DNA of 59,687 nucleotides, taken from assembly GCA_035524795.1 (NCBI GenBank), contig DATKOF010000010.1, positions 1-59,687 on the forward strand, in the 5' to 3' direction. The notes under the pieces were generated by a model. That model did no database searches and was not told where the DNA came from. It saw only the letters and a program-made list of their open reading frames with translations. This document shows positions 42,169 to 50,784 of this stretch, one piece after another (within the stretch, counting starts at the first letter, position 1; each line of letters starts with the position of its first letter). The stretch is from DATKOF01 sp035524795 (GTDB lineage Bacteria > Pseudomonadota > Gammaproteobacteria > Burkholderiales > SG8-41). The position numbers and the translations under genes are program-made.

Positions 42169-43254
42169 TCAGCGCGTCACCACGATCGCCTTGATACCGA
42201 GCGCCTGATTCAGACGGTCGGCGGCCTGCCGTGCCGCGGCCTGGTCCGGGTAAGGTCCGGACTGGACGCGGAACAGGCCATCCCCTTTCTGGTAGATGTG
42301 CAGCGATGATGCCAGCGCGTCATCCAGCTGCGCGCGCAGCCTGGCGAGGTAATTGCCGGCGTTATCCTGCGAGCCGAAGGCGCCAAGCTGCAGGAAGTTT
42401 CCCTGCGGCTCGGCGGCAATTGCGACCACCGGCGGTGTTGACGCTGCGACCGCTGGCGCTGGCGTGGTTGCCGGCATCGGAGTAGCAGCGGGGCCGGCGG
42501 GCTCCGCCGCTGCGGCCGAGGAAATCAGCGCCGGAACCGCCGCTGTTACGGCAACACCGGCGGTTGCTGCCGTCGTTGCCGGCGGTGCCGGTACGGCCAC
42601 CGGCGCTGGCGCATTGGCGGCGACATTGACGGCGGGCGGCGCTTCCATGCCGGGGATGACCGCGTCGACCTCGACTAGTTGCTTGCCGCCGCCGAGCACG
42701 CCGAGCTTGTAGGCCGCCGTATACGACAGATCGATGATCCGGTCGTAGAGGAACGGTCCGCGGTCGTTGATGCGCACCACCACCGAGCGGCCGTTCTGCA
42801 GATTGGTCACGCGCGCGTAGCTCGGGATCGGCAGCGTCGGATGCGCGGCGGTCATCGCGTACATGTCGTAGATCTCGCCCGACGCGGTTTTCTGGCCGTC
42901 GTAGCGCCGCCCGTACCAACTGGCGATGCCGCGCTCCCTGTAGGGCGTCAGTTCGGTCATCGGCGTATAGGTGTGGCCCAGCACCGTGTACGGCTTCATC
43001 GCGCCGCTCTTCAACGGTTCAATTTTCGGCGCAGCGTCGGCTACCTGCTCGAGATTGGGCGGCGGATGGTCGCCGGGCCCGTCGTTCAGATAGTAGCCAC
43101 CGCCGCGGGCCGCTGCAGGCGCGGCCGGAGCAGCACCAGTCGCGCCGCGCGGCGCCATGCTGCCGCAGCCGGCCAGCGCCGACGTCAATATCAGCGCGGC
43201 AAGGCAAAGCGCAAGGGGGCGGGGTGGCTGCAACGGCACGCTGCCATCGCGCAT
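42169..43254 (-). CDS. rlpA: Septal-ring lytic transglycosylase RlpA
   Basis: RlpA cleaves naked glycan strands at the septum. From the ATG at 43254 the product is 361 residues: a lipoprotein signal with lipobox LAGC, the double-psi beta-barrel domain (GIASWYGRRYDGQKTASGE, VVVRINDRGPF), a long alanine/proline/threonine linker (about 205-285) and a C-terminal SPOR domain (NFLQLGAFGSQDNAGNYLARL) that binds denuded peptidoglycan. A GTG at 43275 inside a TTCACC-type repeat is an alternative start. It follows rodA by 36 bases in the elongasome run. Confidence 0.9.
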   Translation of the reverse strand: MRDGSVPLQPPRPLALCLAALILTSALAGCGSMAPRGATGAAPAAPAAARGGGYYLNDGPGDHPPPNLEQVADAAPKIEPLKSGAMKPYTVLGHTYTPMTELTPYRERGIASWYGRRYDGQKTASGEIYDMYAMTAAHPTLPIPSYARVTNLQNGRSVVVRINDRGPFLYDRIIDLSYTAAYKLGVLGGGKQLVEVDAVIPGMEAPPAVNVAANAPAPVAVPAPPATTAATAGVAVTAAVPALISSAAAAEPAGPAATPMPATTPAPAVAASTPPVVAIAAEPQGNFLQLGAFGSQDNAGNYLARLRAQLDDALASSLHIYQKGDGLFRVQSGPYPDQAAARQAADRLNQALGIKAIVVTR

Positions 43255-43290
43255 TCTTGACGCTTCACCTTTCACCTTTCATCCCTCACG

Positions 43291-44415
43291 CTAGGATTGC
43301 ACCAGTTTCTTGTGAGTCTGGATGCTCATCAAGATACCAAAGCCGAGGCAGATCGTCACCAGCGAAGTGCCGCCGTAGCTGATCAGCGGCAGCGGCACGC
43401 CGACCACCGGCAGCAGCCCGCTGACCATGCCCATGTTGACGATCGCGTAGGTGAAGAAGGTCAGCGTGATCGCGCCGGCCAGCAGCCGCGTGAACGGCGT
43501 CGGCGCGTTGGCGGTGATCACCATGCCGCGCGCGATCGCCAGCATAAACAGCAGCAGCAGTACTAGGCCGCCGAACAGGCCGAATTCCTCCGCGTAGGCG
43601 GCGAAGATGAAATCGGTGGTGCGCTCGGGCAGGAATTCGAGATGGGCCTGGGTGCCGTGCAGCCAGCCCTTGCCGAGCACGCCGCCGGAACCGATCGCGA
43701 TCATCGATTGCAGCGTGTGATAGCCGGCGCCGAGTGGGTCCTGCGTCGGGTCGAGCAGCGTCAGGATGCGCTGGCGCTGGTAGTCGTGCAGCAGCGACCA
43801 TACGAACGGAAGGCTCGCTGCGCCGGCGATGGCGAGTCCGGCGATGATGCGCCATGACAGGTTGGCGAGGAACAGCACGTAGCACCCGGCCGCGAAGATC
43901 AGCAGCGCAGTGCCGAGATCGGGCTGGCGCACGACCAGCGCCACCGGCAGCGCCAGCAGCGCGGTCGCGATCAGGTAGTTCTTGAGCCGCAGCGTCGCCT
44001 CGTAGCGGTCGAAATACCAGGCCAGCATCAGCGGCAGCGCGATTTTCATCAGTTCCGAAGGCTGAATGCGGGTGACGCCGACGTGCAGCCAGCGCCGCGC
44101 GCCGTTGACGACATCGCCGAACAGCGCGACGCATATCAGCAGCGCGACGCCGATCACGTACAGCGGCAGCGCGGTGCGCTGCAGGTAATGCGGCGGAATG
44201 TTCGCGAACAGGTACATCACCGCCAGCGCGACCAGCATGTTGAGCAGCTGCGCCAGCACGCGCCCCAGGTTCTGGTTCGATGCGCTGTAGATGATCAGCA
44301 GTCCGACCGCCATCAGCAGCAGAATCGCGCCGAGCAGCTTGGCCTCGACATGGGCGGTCAGGAAGCGCGTAACGCGTTTAATCGGCGGTGTGGGATCTAT
44401 CGCTGTTTTCTTCAC
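43291..44415 (-). CDS. rodA: RodA peptidoglycan glycosyltransferase
   Basis: RodA (SEDS family) polymerises glycan strands during cell elongation with PBP2. The 374-residue protein has about ten membrane segments and the family motifs GARRWLHVGVTRIQPSELMKI, VVRQPDLGTAL, TDFIFAAYAEEFGL and GVPLPLISYGGTS. The GTG at 44415 follows GGAGG at ideal distance; it lies 38 bases inside the end of mrdA, so the two are coupled. Confidence 0.94.
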   Translation of the reverse strand: MKKTAIDPTPPIKRVTRFLTAHVEAKLLGAILLLMAVGLLIIYSASNQNLGRVLAQLLNMLVALAVMYLFANIPPHYLQRTALPLYVIGVALLICVALFGDVVNGARRWLHVGVTRIQPSELMKIALPLMLAWYFDRYEATLRLKNYLIATALLALPVALVVRQPDLGTALLIFAAGCYVLFLANLSWRIIAGLAIAGAASLPFVWSLLHDYQRQRILTLLDPTQDPLGAGYHTLQSMIAIGSGGVLGKGWLHGTQAHLEFLPERTTDFIFAAYAEEFGLFGGLVLLLLFMLAIARGMVITANAPTPFTRLLAGAITLTFFTYAIVNMGMVSGLLPVVGVPLPLISYGGTSLVTICLGFGILMSIQTHKKLVQS

Positions 44416-46285
44416 CGGTTTCCTCCGGCTGCTTGCCGAGCAGATAGTAGTCGAACACCTTGCGCGCGATCGGCGCCGCCGCGTGCGCGCCGAAACCGGC
44501 GTTCTCGACCACGATCGCGAGCGCGATCCTGGGATTGTCGGCGGGCGCGTAACCGACGTACAGCGCGTGGTCGCGATGACGTTCGGAGACGCGGTTCTCG
44601 ACGTATTTCTCGCCCTGCTTGATCGCGACCACCTGTGCGGTGCCGGTCTTGCCGGCGCTGACATAGCCGGCGCCGGCGAACGCCGCCGCGCTGGTGCCTT
44701 CCTTGTTGACTCCGACCAGCGCGTCCCTGACGATTGCGAGATATTCGGGCTTGACGTCGATCGTGCGCAGTGGCTGCGGCTCGATCACGGTGCGCCGGTG
44801 CGTGACGATGTCTTCGACGTAGTCGACGAGGTGCGGACGGAACATCACGCCGTTGTTGGCGAGAGTCGCGATCGCCTGCGCCAGCTGCAGCGGCGTGTAG
44901 GCGTTGTAGCCCTGGCCGATGCCGACGCTGATGGTCTCGCCCGGATACCATTTCTGGCCGAAGCGGCGCAGCTTCCACTCCTGCGACGGCAGCACGCCGG
45001 CCACTTCGCCGTCGATGTCGATGCCGGTCGGCTTGCCGAAGCCGAACTGGCGCATGAATGCGGAAATGTTGTCGATGCCGAGATCGTTGGCCAGCATGTA
45101 GTAATAGGTGTCGCACGAGACGACCAGCGACTTGTACATATCGACCCAGCCGTGACCCTCGGGCTTGTCGTCGCGGAACGTGTAGCCGCCGAACCTGAAA
45201 TAGCCGGGATCGAAGATCGCCTGCTCCGGACGCCGCTTGCCGTAGGTCAGCGCGGCGAGCGCCATGTACGGCTTGAAGGTCGAGCCCGGCGGATAGGTGC
45301 CGGCCAGCGCGCGGTTCACCATCGGATGATCCGGCGAATCGTTCAGCTCCTGCCAGTTCTGCGGGTCGATGCCGTCGACGAACAGGTTGGGATCGAAGCC
45401 CGGCTTCGATACCAGCGCCAGCACGCCGCCGGTGGCGGGCTCGATCGCGACCAGCGCGCCGCGGTTGTCGCCGAATGCGCGGTAGACGACTTCCTGCAGC
45501 CTGGCGTCGAGCTTCAGCACCAGATTGCCGCCGGACACCGGCGACATGTGCGACAGCGTGCGCATCGCGTGGCCGTTGGCATCGACTTCGACTTCGGCGA
45601 TGCCGGTGGTGCCGTGCAGATAGGTTTCGTAGCTCTGTTCGAGCCCGGTCTTGCCGATATAGTCGGTGCCGCGGTAATTGGCGTCGCTGCCGTCCGCCTG
45701 CAGTTGATCGAGTTCGTCCTGGTCGATGCGGCCGATGTGGCCGACCACGTGCGAGAACAGCTCGCCCTGCGGGTACTGGCGGAACAGCCGTGCGTTGATC
45801 GCGGCGCCGGGAAAGCGGTAACTGTTGGCGAGGAAACGCGCGACCTCCTCGTCCGACAGCCGGCTGCGTATCGGCAGGCTGTCGACGCCTTTGGTTTCCT
45901 CGAGCAGTTTGCGGAAGCGGCGGATGTCCTTCGGCGTGATCTCGACCACCGTGCCGAGCGCATCGATCAGCGCGTCGAGATCGCCGACCTGGCTCGGTTC
46001 GATGTCGAGCGTGTAGGCTGAATAGTTGTGTGCGAGCACCGCGCCGTTGCGGTCGGTGATGATGCCGCGGCTGGGCGCGGTCGGCACCACCGAAATGCGG
46101 TTGGCTTCCGCCAGCGTGTGATAATGCCGGTGCTGCCATACCTGCAGGTAGAACAGGCGCACGAACAGCAGGAAAAATACGCCGAGCACGAAACCCGACA
46201 ACAGCACCAGCCGGGTGCGGAAATGATAGATCTCGAGCCGCGAGTTGCGCAGCTCGGTGCCCGGATTGATCACCAGCTCAGACAT
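44378..46285 (-). CDS. mrdA: Penicillin-binding protein 2
   Basis: PBP2 is the transpeptidase of the elongasome. The 635-residue protein has one membrane anchor (about 25-47), a pedestal/dimerisation domain and the transpeptidase domain. S335-T-F-K338 is the catalytic SxxK, S390-C-D392 the SxN-like motif and K546-T-G548 the KTG motif. Start MSELVINPG overlaps the mreD end by eight bases. It is followed by rodA, its functional partner. Confidence 0.95.
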   Translation of the reverse strand: MSELVINPGTELRNSRLEIYHFRTRLVLLSGFVLGVFFLLFVRLFYLQVWQHRHYHTLAEANRISVVPTAPSRGIITDRNGAVLAHNYSAYTLDIEPSQVGDLDALIDALGTVVEITPKDIRRFRKLLEETKGVDSLPIRSRLSDEEVARFLANSYRFPGAAINARLFRQYPQGELFSHVVGHIGRIDQDELDQLQADGSDANYRGTDYIGKTGLEQSYETYLHGTTGIAEVEVDANGHAMRTLSHMSPVSGGNLVLKLDARLQEVVYRAFGDNRGALVAIEPATGGVLALVSKPGFDPNLFVDGIDPQNWQELNDSPDHPMVNRALAGTYPPGSTFKPYMALAALTYGKRRPEQAIFDPGYFRFGGYTFRDDKPEGHGWVDMYKSLVVSCDTYYYMLANDLGIDNISAFMRQFGFGKPTGIDIDGEVAGVLPSQEWKLRRFGQKWYPGETISVGIGQGYNAYTPLQLAQAIATLANNGVMFRPHLVDYVEDIVTHRRTVIEPQPLRTIDVKPEYLAIVRDALVGVNKEGTSAAAFAGAGYVSAGKTGTAQVVAIKQGEKYVENRVSERHRDHALYVGYAPADNPRIALAIVVENAGFGAHAAAPIARKVFDYYLLGKQPEETGEENSDRSHTAD

Positions 46286-46799
46286 ATCCGGAACGCCGCT
46301 TCAGCCGCTGTGGCAGCGCCAGCAGCAGGCATGCGGCCGGCCACAACAGGCCGCCGATCAGTCCGCCCGTAAAGTAGCCGATGCCGGGCGGTGCGGCGCC
46401 GGCCGCCACGCGCACCGCGAGCACGATCAGGTCGGTCATCAGCAGCAGCGGAATCACATGCAGCACCTGATCCCGCATCGTAAACCTGAGCACGCGGCGG
46501 TGCAGCGCAATGCCGGCGAACGCGAGCACCGAATAGGCGAGCGCGTGCTGGCCGAACAGCGTGCCGTTGGCGACGTCCATCACCAGGCCGAGCAGCCACG
46601 CGGAGGTGAAGCCGAAGCGGCGCGACTGATGGATGCACCAGTAAAGCACGGTCAACGATACGAAATCGGGCGCGCTGACGAACGCCGATTGCGGCCACGG
46701 CAGCAGGTTGATCAGCAGCGCGATCAACAGCGAGGCGACGATGAAACTCATGCTGACCGGCGCGATCACCTCGCGCGATGGGGCGGCGGGGCGGGTCAT
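46278..46799 (-). CDS. mreD: Rod-shape protein MreD
   Basis: The 173-residue inner-membrane protein has five or six hydrophobic segments and MreD features (LPWPQSAFVSAPDFVSLTVLYWCIHQSRRFGF, AWLLGLVMDVANGTLFGQHALAYSVLAF). It starts at 46799 with an ATGA overlap with mreC and is part of the complex that links MreB filaments to the cell-wall machinery. Confidence 0.92.
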   Translation of the reverse strand: MTRPAAPSREVIAPVSMSFIVASLLIALLINLLPWPQSAFVSAPDFVSLTVLYWCIHQSRRFGFTSAWLLGLVMDVANGTLFGQHALAYSVLAFAGIALHRRVLRFTMRDQVLHVIPLLLMTDLIVLAVRVAAGAAPPGIGYFTGGLIGGLLWPAACLLLALPQRLKRRSGYV

Positions 46800-47692
46800 G
46801 GTTTGCCTTTGCCCGCTTTTTTTGCGGGAGGCGGCGGTTGTTCCGGCAGCGGCGGCGTGGTGTTCGCCCAGTCCAGCACCAGCACCTGCGCATGATTGGC
46901 GACGCCGGCCAGCGGCTTGCAGAGGATGCGCGCGAACAGATCGGCCGGATTGCGCTCGACGCCGGCAATTGCCGCCACCGGCAGCCCGGGCGGATAGACG
47001 CCGTCGATTCCCGAAGTCGCGAGCTGGTCGCCGATCTGGAAGTCGGCGTTCAGCGGTATGAACCTGAGTTCGAGCTGGCCGTCGGCGCCGTGGCCGGCGA
47101 GCACCGCGCGCAGACCGTTGCGCAGGTTCTGCACCGAGACCATGTGCTGCTTGTCGGTGACCAGCGTGACTTCCGCCAGCCATGGGTAGACGCGCGTCAC
47201 CTGTCCGATCAATCCGGCCTGATCGATCACCGGCTGTCCCGCCCGGATCCCGCGCAGCGCGCCCTTGTCGATCACCACCCGGCGGATGAAGGGATCGCGC
47301 TCGGCATAGGCGATCTCGGCGGCGGTGGCGCCGCCCGGCAGGTGCGCGCGCATCTCGAGCAGCCCGCGCAACTGGGCGTTTTCGAGCTCCAGCGCGCGAT
47401 ACTTCTGCAGGGCGGCGGCGTCATGCAGATGCCGGTCGGTCAACTGCGCGTTTTCCGCGCGCAGCATCCCGCGTGTGGCCAGGAACTCGCCAAGATGGGC
47501 GGCCAGTTCGCCCGGCGTGTCGGCGAGCCGCTGCAGCGGGTAGAGCGCGAACGCGATCACCTGGCGCGCTCCGCCGAGATAGCGGTAATGGGCGTCGGAA
47601 ATCAGCAGCGCGACCGACAGCAGCGAACACAGCAGCAGACGGGCGAGCGGGGAAGGGCCGTGCTTGAAAAATGGCGGCGGAGCGTGTTCCAT
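46796..47692 (-). CDS. mreC: Rod-shape protein MreC
   Basis: The 298-residue protein has one N-terminal membrane segment (about 18-36), a coiled coil (GEFLATRGMLRAENAQLTDRHL) and a periplasmic beta-barrel part (RVVIDKGALRGIRAGQPVIDQAGLIGQV, VQNLRNGLRAVLAG). It binds PBP2 and couples it to MreB. The proline-lysine tail after VLVLDWANTTPP is low complexity. It starts 80 bases after mreB; that gap holds a TTACGTCTCACGCTTAC stretch of the repetitive TTCACC type and no clear terminator. Confidence 0.93.
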   Translation of the reverse strand: MEHAPPPFFKHGPSPLARLLLCSLLSVALLISDAHYRYLGGARQVIAFALYPLQRLADTPGELAAHLGEFLATRGMLRAENAQLTDRHLHDAAALQKYRALELENAQLRGLLEMRAHLPGGATAAEIAYAERDPFIRRVVIDKGALRGIRAGQPVIDQAGLIGQVTRVYPWLAEVTLVTDKQHMVSVQNLRNGLRAVLAGHGADGQLELRFIPLNADFQIGDQLATSGIDGVYPPGLPVAAIAGVERNPADLFARILCKPLAGVANHAQVLVLDWANTTPPLPEQPPPPAKKAGKGKP

Positions 47693-47772
47693 TGCCGGCG
47701 GAACGATCAGGCGCGGGGAATTCTGACGCGGCGGTTTTCTGTCTTACGTCTCACGCTTACTTCCCACTGCGA

Positions 47773-48816
47773 TCAGTCATCCGCGAAGATGCTGCCGAGC
47801 TTCTCGATGTTTTCAAGGGCCTTGCCGGAGCCGCGCACCACGCAGGTCAGCGGATCCTCGGCGACGATCACCGGCAGCCCGGTCTCCTCCATCAGCAGCC
47901 GGTCGAGATCGCGCAGCAGCGCGCCGCCGCCGGTCAGCATCATGCCCTTTTCGGCGATGTCGGCGGCGAGTTCGGGCGGCGTCTGTTCGAGCGCCGATTT
48001 GACGGTGCCGATGATGCTGTTCAGCGGCTCGGTCAGCGCTTCCAGAATTTCGTTCGACGAAATCGTGAAACTGCGCGGAATGCCTTCGGCCAGATTGCGT
48101 CCCTTGACCTCCTTCTCGCGCACTTCGGAGCCGGGGAACGCGGAGCCGATCTCCTTCTTGATCTGTTCGGCGGTGGTTTCGCCGATCAGCATCCCGTAGT
48201 TGCGGCGGATGTAATTGATGATCGCTTCGTCGAACTTGTCGCCGCCGACGCGCGCCGAGCCCTTATAGACCAGTCCGCCGAGCGCGGTCACGCCGACTTC
48301 GGTGGTGCCGCCGCCGATGTCGACGACCATCGAGCCGGTCGCTTCGGCGACCGGCAGGTCGGCGCCGATCGCCGCCGCCATCGGTTCCTCGATCAGGTGC
48401 ACCTTGCTGGCGCCGGCGCTTTGCGCCGCCTCCCGGATCGCGCGGCGTTCGACCTGGGTCGAACCGCACGGCACGCAGATGATGATGCGCGGACTCGGCG
48501 AGAACAGCCGCGACTCGTGGACCTTCTTGATGAAGTACTTGATCATCTGTTCGGTCACGGTGAAATTGGCGATCACGCCGTCTTTCATCGGGCGGATCGC
48601 GGTGATGTTGCCGGGCGTGCGGCCGAGCATCTGTTTGGCGGCGAGGCCGACCTCCTGGATCACTTTCTTGCCGTTGGGCCCGCCTTCCTGGCGGATCGCC
48701 ACCACCGAAGGTTCGTCGAGCACGATGCCCCTGCCGCGCACGTAGATCAGCGTGTTGGCGGTGCCGAGATCGATCGCGAGATCGTTGTTGAAGTAGCCGT
48801 TTAGGAAACCGAACAT
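47773..48816 (-). CDS. mreB: Rod-shape protein MreB
   Basis: MreB is the actin-like filament that guides side-wall growth. The 347-residue product has the phosphate-1 motif DLGTANTLIYV, ICVPCGSTQVERRAIREAA, phosphate-2 VVDIGGGTTEVGV and the adenosine motif LTGGGALLRDLD. The start at 48816 (MFGFLNGYFNN) is the usual one. It is divergent from gatC, and it leads the run mreB-mreC-mreD-mrdA-rodA-rlpA. Confidence 0.96.
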   Translation of the reverse strand: MFGFLNGYFNNDLAIDLGTANTLIYVRGRGIVLDEPSVVAIRQEGGPNGKKVIQEVGLAAKQMLGRTPGNITAIRPMKDGVIANFTVTEQMIKYFIKKVHESRLFSPSPRIIICVPCGSTQVERRAIREAAQSAGASKVHLIEEPMAAAIGADLPVAEATGSMVVDIGGGTTEVGVTALGGLVYKGSARVGGDKFDEAIINYIRRNYGMLIGETTAEQIKKEIGSAFPGSEVREKEVKGRNLAEGIPRSFTISSNEILEALTEPLNSIIGTVKSALEQTPPELAADIAEKGMMLTGGGALLRDLDRLLMEETGLPVIVAEDPLTCVVRGSGKALENIEKLGSIFADD

Positions 48817-48897
48817 AACTGTTTTCGAATGGAGGAAAATCGCCTGAATCAGGCTTTGATATGATACCCTACAGCGCCTGATTTTTTCCATAGATAT

Positions 48898-49185
48898 ATG
48901 GCGTTTTCCCCCGACGACGTCGCGCGTATCGCGCATCTCGCCCGCATCGAAATCGAGCCGTGCGACAGCGAGCGGACGCTCGCCCAGTTGACCGGCATTT
49001 TCGGGCTGATCGAGCAGATGCAGGCGGTCGACACCCGCGGCGTCGAACCGATGGCGCACGCGCGCGACGTGACATTGCGGCTGCGCGAGGATGCGGTGAC
49101 CGAGCCGGACCAGCGCGCGGCGTTCCAGGCGATCGCCCCGCAGGTCGAAGCCGGGCTGTATCTGGTGCCGAAGGTCATCGAATAG
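48898..49185 (+). CDS. gatC: Glutamyl-tRNA(Gln)/aspartyl-tRNA(Asn) amidotransferase subunit C
   Basis: The 95-residue GatC starts MAFSPDDVARIAHLARIEI and ends AGLYLVPKVIE, the usual frame of the family. It wraps around GatA and GatB in the complex that converts mischarged Glu-tRNA(Gln) (or Asp-tRNA(Asn)). It is divergent from mreB; the 81-base gap has a TATGAT (48860-48865) that reads as a -10 for gatC and overlaps a possible -10 for mreB, plus a GCCTGA-AT-style inverted repeat at 48842-48854. Confidence 0.93.
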   Translation: MAFSPDDVARIAHLARIEIEPCDSERTLAQLTGIFGLIEQMQAVDTRGVEPMAHARDVTLRLREDAVTEPDQRAAFQAIAPQVEAGLYLVPKVIE

Positions 49186-49220
49186 GGGCGGGGCGCCGCT
49201 GCGCGGCCGCCGGCATTCGA

Positions 49221-50702
49221 ATGCTGAATTTCACAATCAGGCAGTTGGGCGCCGAACTGGCGGCGCGGCGCGTGTCGAGCGTCGAAGTCGCGCAGTATTT
49301 CCTCGCACGCGCCAACACGCTCGGCAAAACGCTCAACGCCTTCATCACGCTCGACGAGGAGAAAACCCTCGCCCGGGCGCGCGCCGCCGACGCGATGCTT
49401 GCGCGCGCAGGCAAGGACGGAAATGAGGCCGGGCCGCTGACCGGCGTGCCGATCGCGCACAAGGACATCTTCTGCGCGAAGGGCTGGCGCACCACCTGCG
49501 GCTCGCAGATGCTCGACAACTTTATCGCGCCGTACGACGCGCACGTGATCGAACGTTTCGACGCGGCGGGCATGGTGCCGCTCGGCAAGACCAACATGGA
49601 CGAGTTCGCGATGGGCTCGTCGAACGAGACTTCGTTCTACGGGCCGGTGCGCAATCCGTGGAATACCGAGACGGTGCCCGGCGGCTCGTCGGGCGGCTCG
49701 GCGGCGGCGGTCGCCGCGCGCATCGCGCCGGCGGCGACCGGCACCGACACCGGCGGCTCGATCCGCCAGCCAGCCGCGCTGTCCGGCGTGTGCGGACTGA
49801 AGCCGACCTACGGCGTGTGTTCGCGCTACGGAATGATCGCTTTCGCCTCCAGCCTCGACCAGGCCGGACCGTTCGCGCGCAGCGCCGAAGACCTCGCGCT
49901 GCTGCTGAATGCGATGGCCGGCTTCGACGCGCGCGATTCGACCAGCCTCGAGCGCGCGCCGGAAGACTATGCGCGCGATCTGGATAAATCCATCGCTGGA
50001 CTGCGTATCGGCCTGCCGAAGGAATTTTTTGCCGACGCCGGGGGGGTGGCCCCCGACGTCGCGCGCGCGGTCGAGGCCGCGATCGCGGAGTTCAGGCGGC
50101 TCGGCGCGACTGTCGTTGAAGTATCGTTGCCCAACATGCATTTGTCGGTACCGGTCTATTACGTGCTGGCGCCGGCGGAAGCATCGAGCAATCTGTCGCG
50201 TTTCGACGGCGTGCGCTACGGCTACCGCGCCCCCGAATATTCCGACCTGCTCGATATGTACAAGAAAACGCGCGCGCAGGGTTTCGGCGCCGAAGTCAGG
50301 CGCCGGATACTGATCGGCACCTACGTGCTGTCGCACGGTTATTACGACGCCTATTACCTGCAGGCACAGAAGCTGCGCCGGCTGATCGCCAATGATTTCA
50401 TCGAGGCGTTCAAACAGTGCGACGTGATCCTCGGCCCGACCAGCCCGACCACCGCGTTCAGGATCGGTGAAAAATCCGCCGACCCGGTTCAGATGTATCT
50501 GTCGGACATCTACACGATCGCGGTCAACTTGGCCGGTCTGCCCGGCATGTCGATCCCGTGCGGTTTCGACGGCCGGGGACTGCCGGTCGGCCTGCAGATC
50601 ATCGGCGATTATTTCGCCGAGTCGCGCATGCTGAATGCCGCACATCAATATCAGCAGGCGACGGATTGGCATACGCGCGTGCCGCCGGAAGTAAAGGCAT
50701 GA
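49221..50702 (+). CDS. gatA: Amidotransferase subunit A
   Basis: GatA releases ammonia from glutamine for the tRNA amidation. The 493-residue amidase has the catalytic lysine in PIAHKDIF, the cis-serine in GGSSGGSAAAVAA and the nucleophile in GTDTGGSIRQPA. The ATG at 49221 is used. A family B repeat begins at the last base of its stop codon. Confidence 0.96.
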   Translation: MLNFTIRQLGAELAARRVSSVEVAQYFLARANTLGKTLNAFITLDEEKTLARARAADAMLARAGKDGNEAGPLTGVPIAHKDIFCAKGWRTTCGSQMLDNFIAPYDAHVIERFDAAGMVPLGKTNMDEFAMGSSNETSFYGPVRNPWNTETVPGGSSGGSAAAVAARIAPAATGTDTGGSIRQPAALSGVCGLKPTYGVCSRYGMIAFASSLDQAGPFARSAEDLALLLNAMAGFDARDSTSLERAPEDYARDLDKSIAGLRIGLPKEFFADAGGVAPDVARAVEAAIAEFRRLGATVVEVSLPNMHLSVPVYYVLAPAEASSNLSRFDGVRYGYRAPEYSDLLDMYKKTRAQGFGAEVRRRILIGTYVLSHGYYDAYYLQAQKLRRLIANDFIEAFKQCDVILGPTSPTTAFRIGEKSADPVQMYLSDIYTIAVNLAGLPGMSIPCGFDGRGLPVGLQIIGDYFAESRMLNAAHQYQQATDWHTRVPPEVKA

Positions 50703-50770
50703 ACCGCAGAGACACTGAGACGCAGAGTTTTTGTATTCGGGTGTTCTCCGCGCCTCTGCGCCTCCGCGGC
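50702..50770. repeat. Dispersed palindromic repeat, family B
   Basis: It opens AACCGCAGAGACACTGAGAC (50702-50721) and closes CGCCTCTGCGCCTCCGCGG (about 50751-50769), giving imperfect inverted ends. It begins in the gatA stop and ends 15 bases before gatB; GAAGG just after it may be the gatB ribosome-binding site. Confidence 0.75.
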
Positions 50771-50784
50771 GAAGGTGTATTCGT

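Noticed and set aside
44291..46021. 576-codon forward frame opposite mrdA
   Set aside because: It is the complement of a convincing PBP2 gene with all catalytic motifs; the forward product shows no family pattern.
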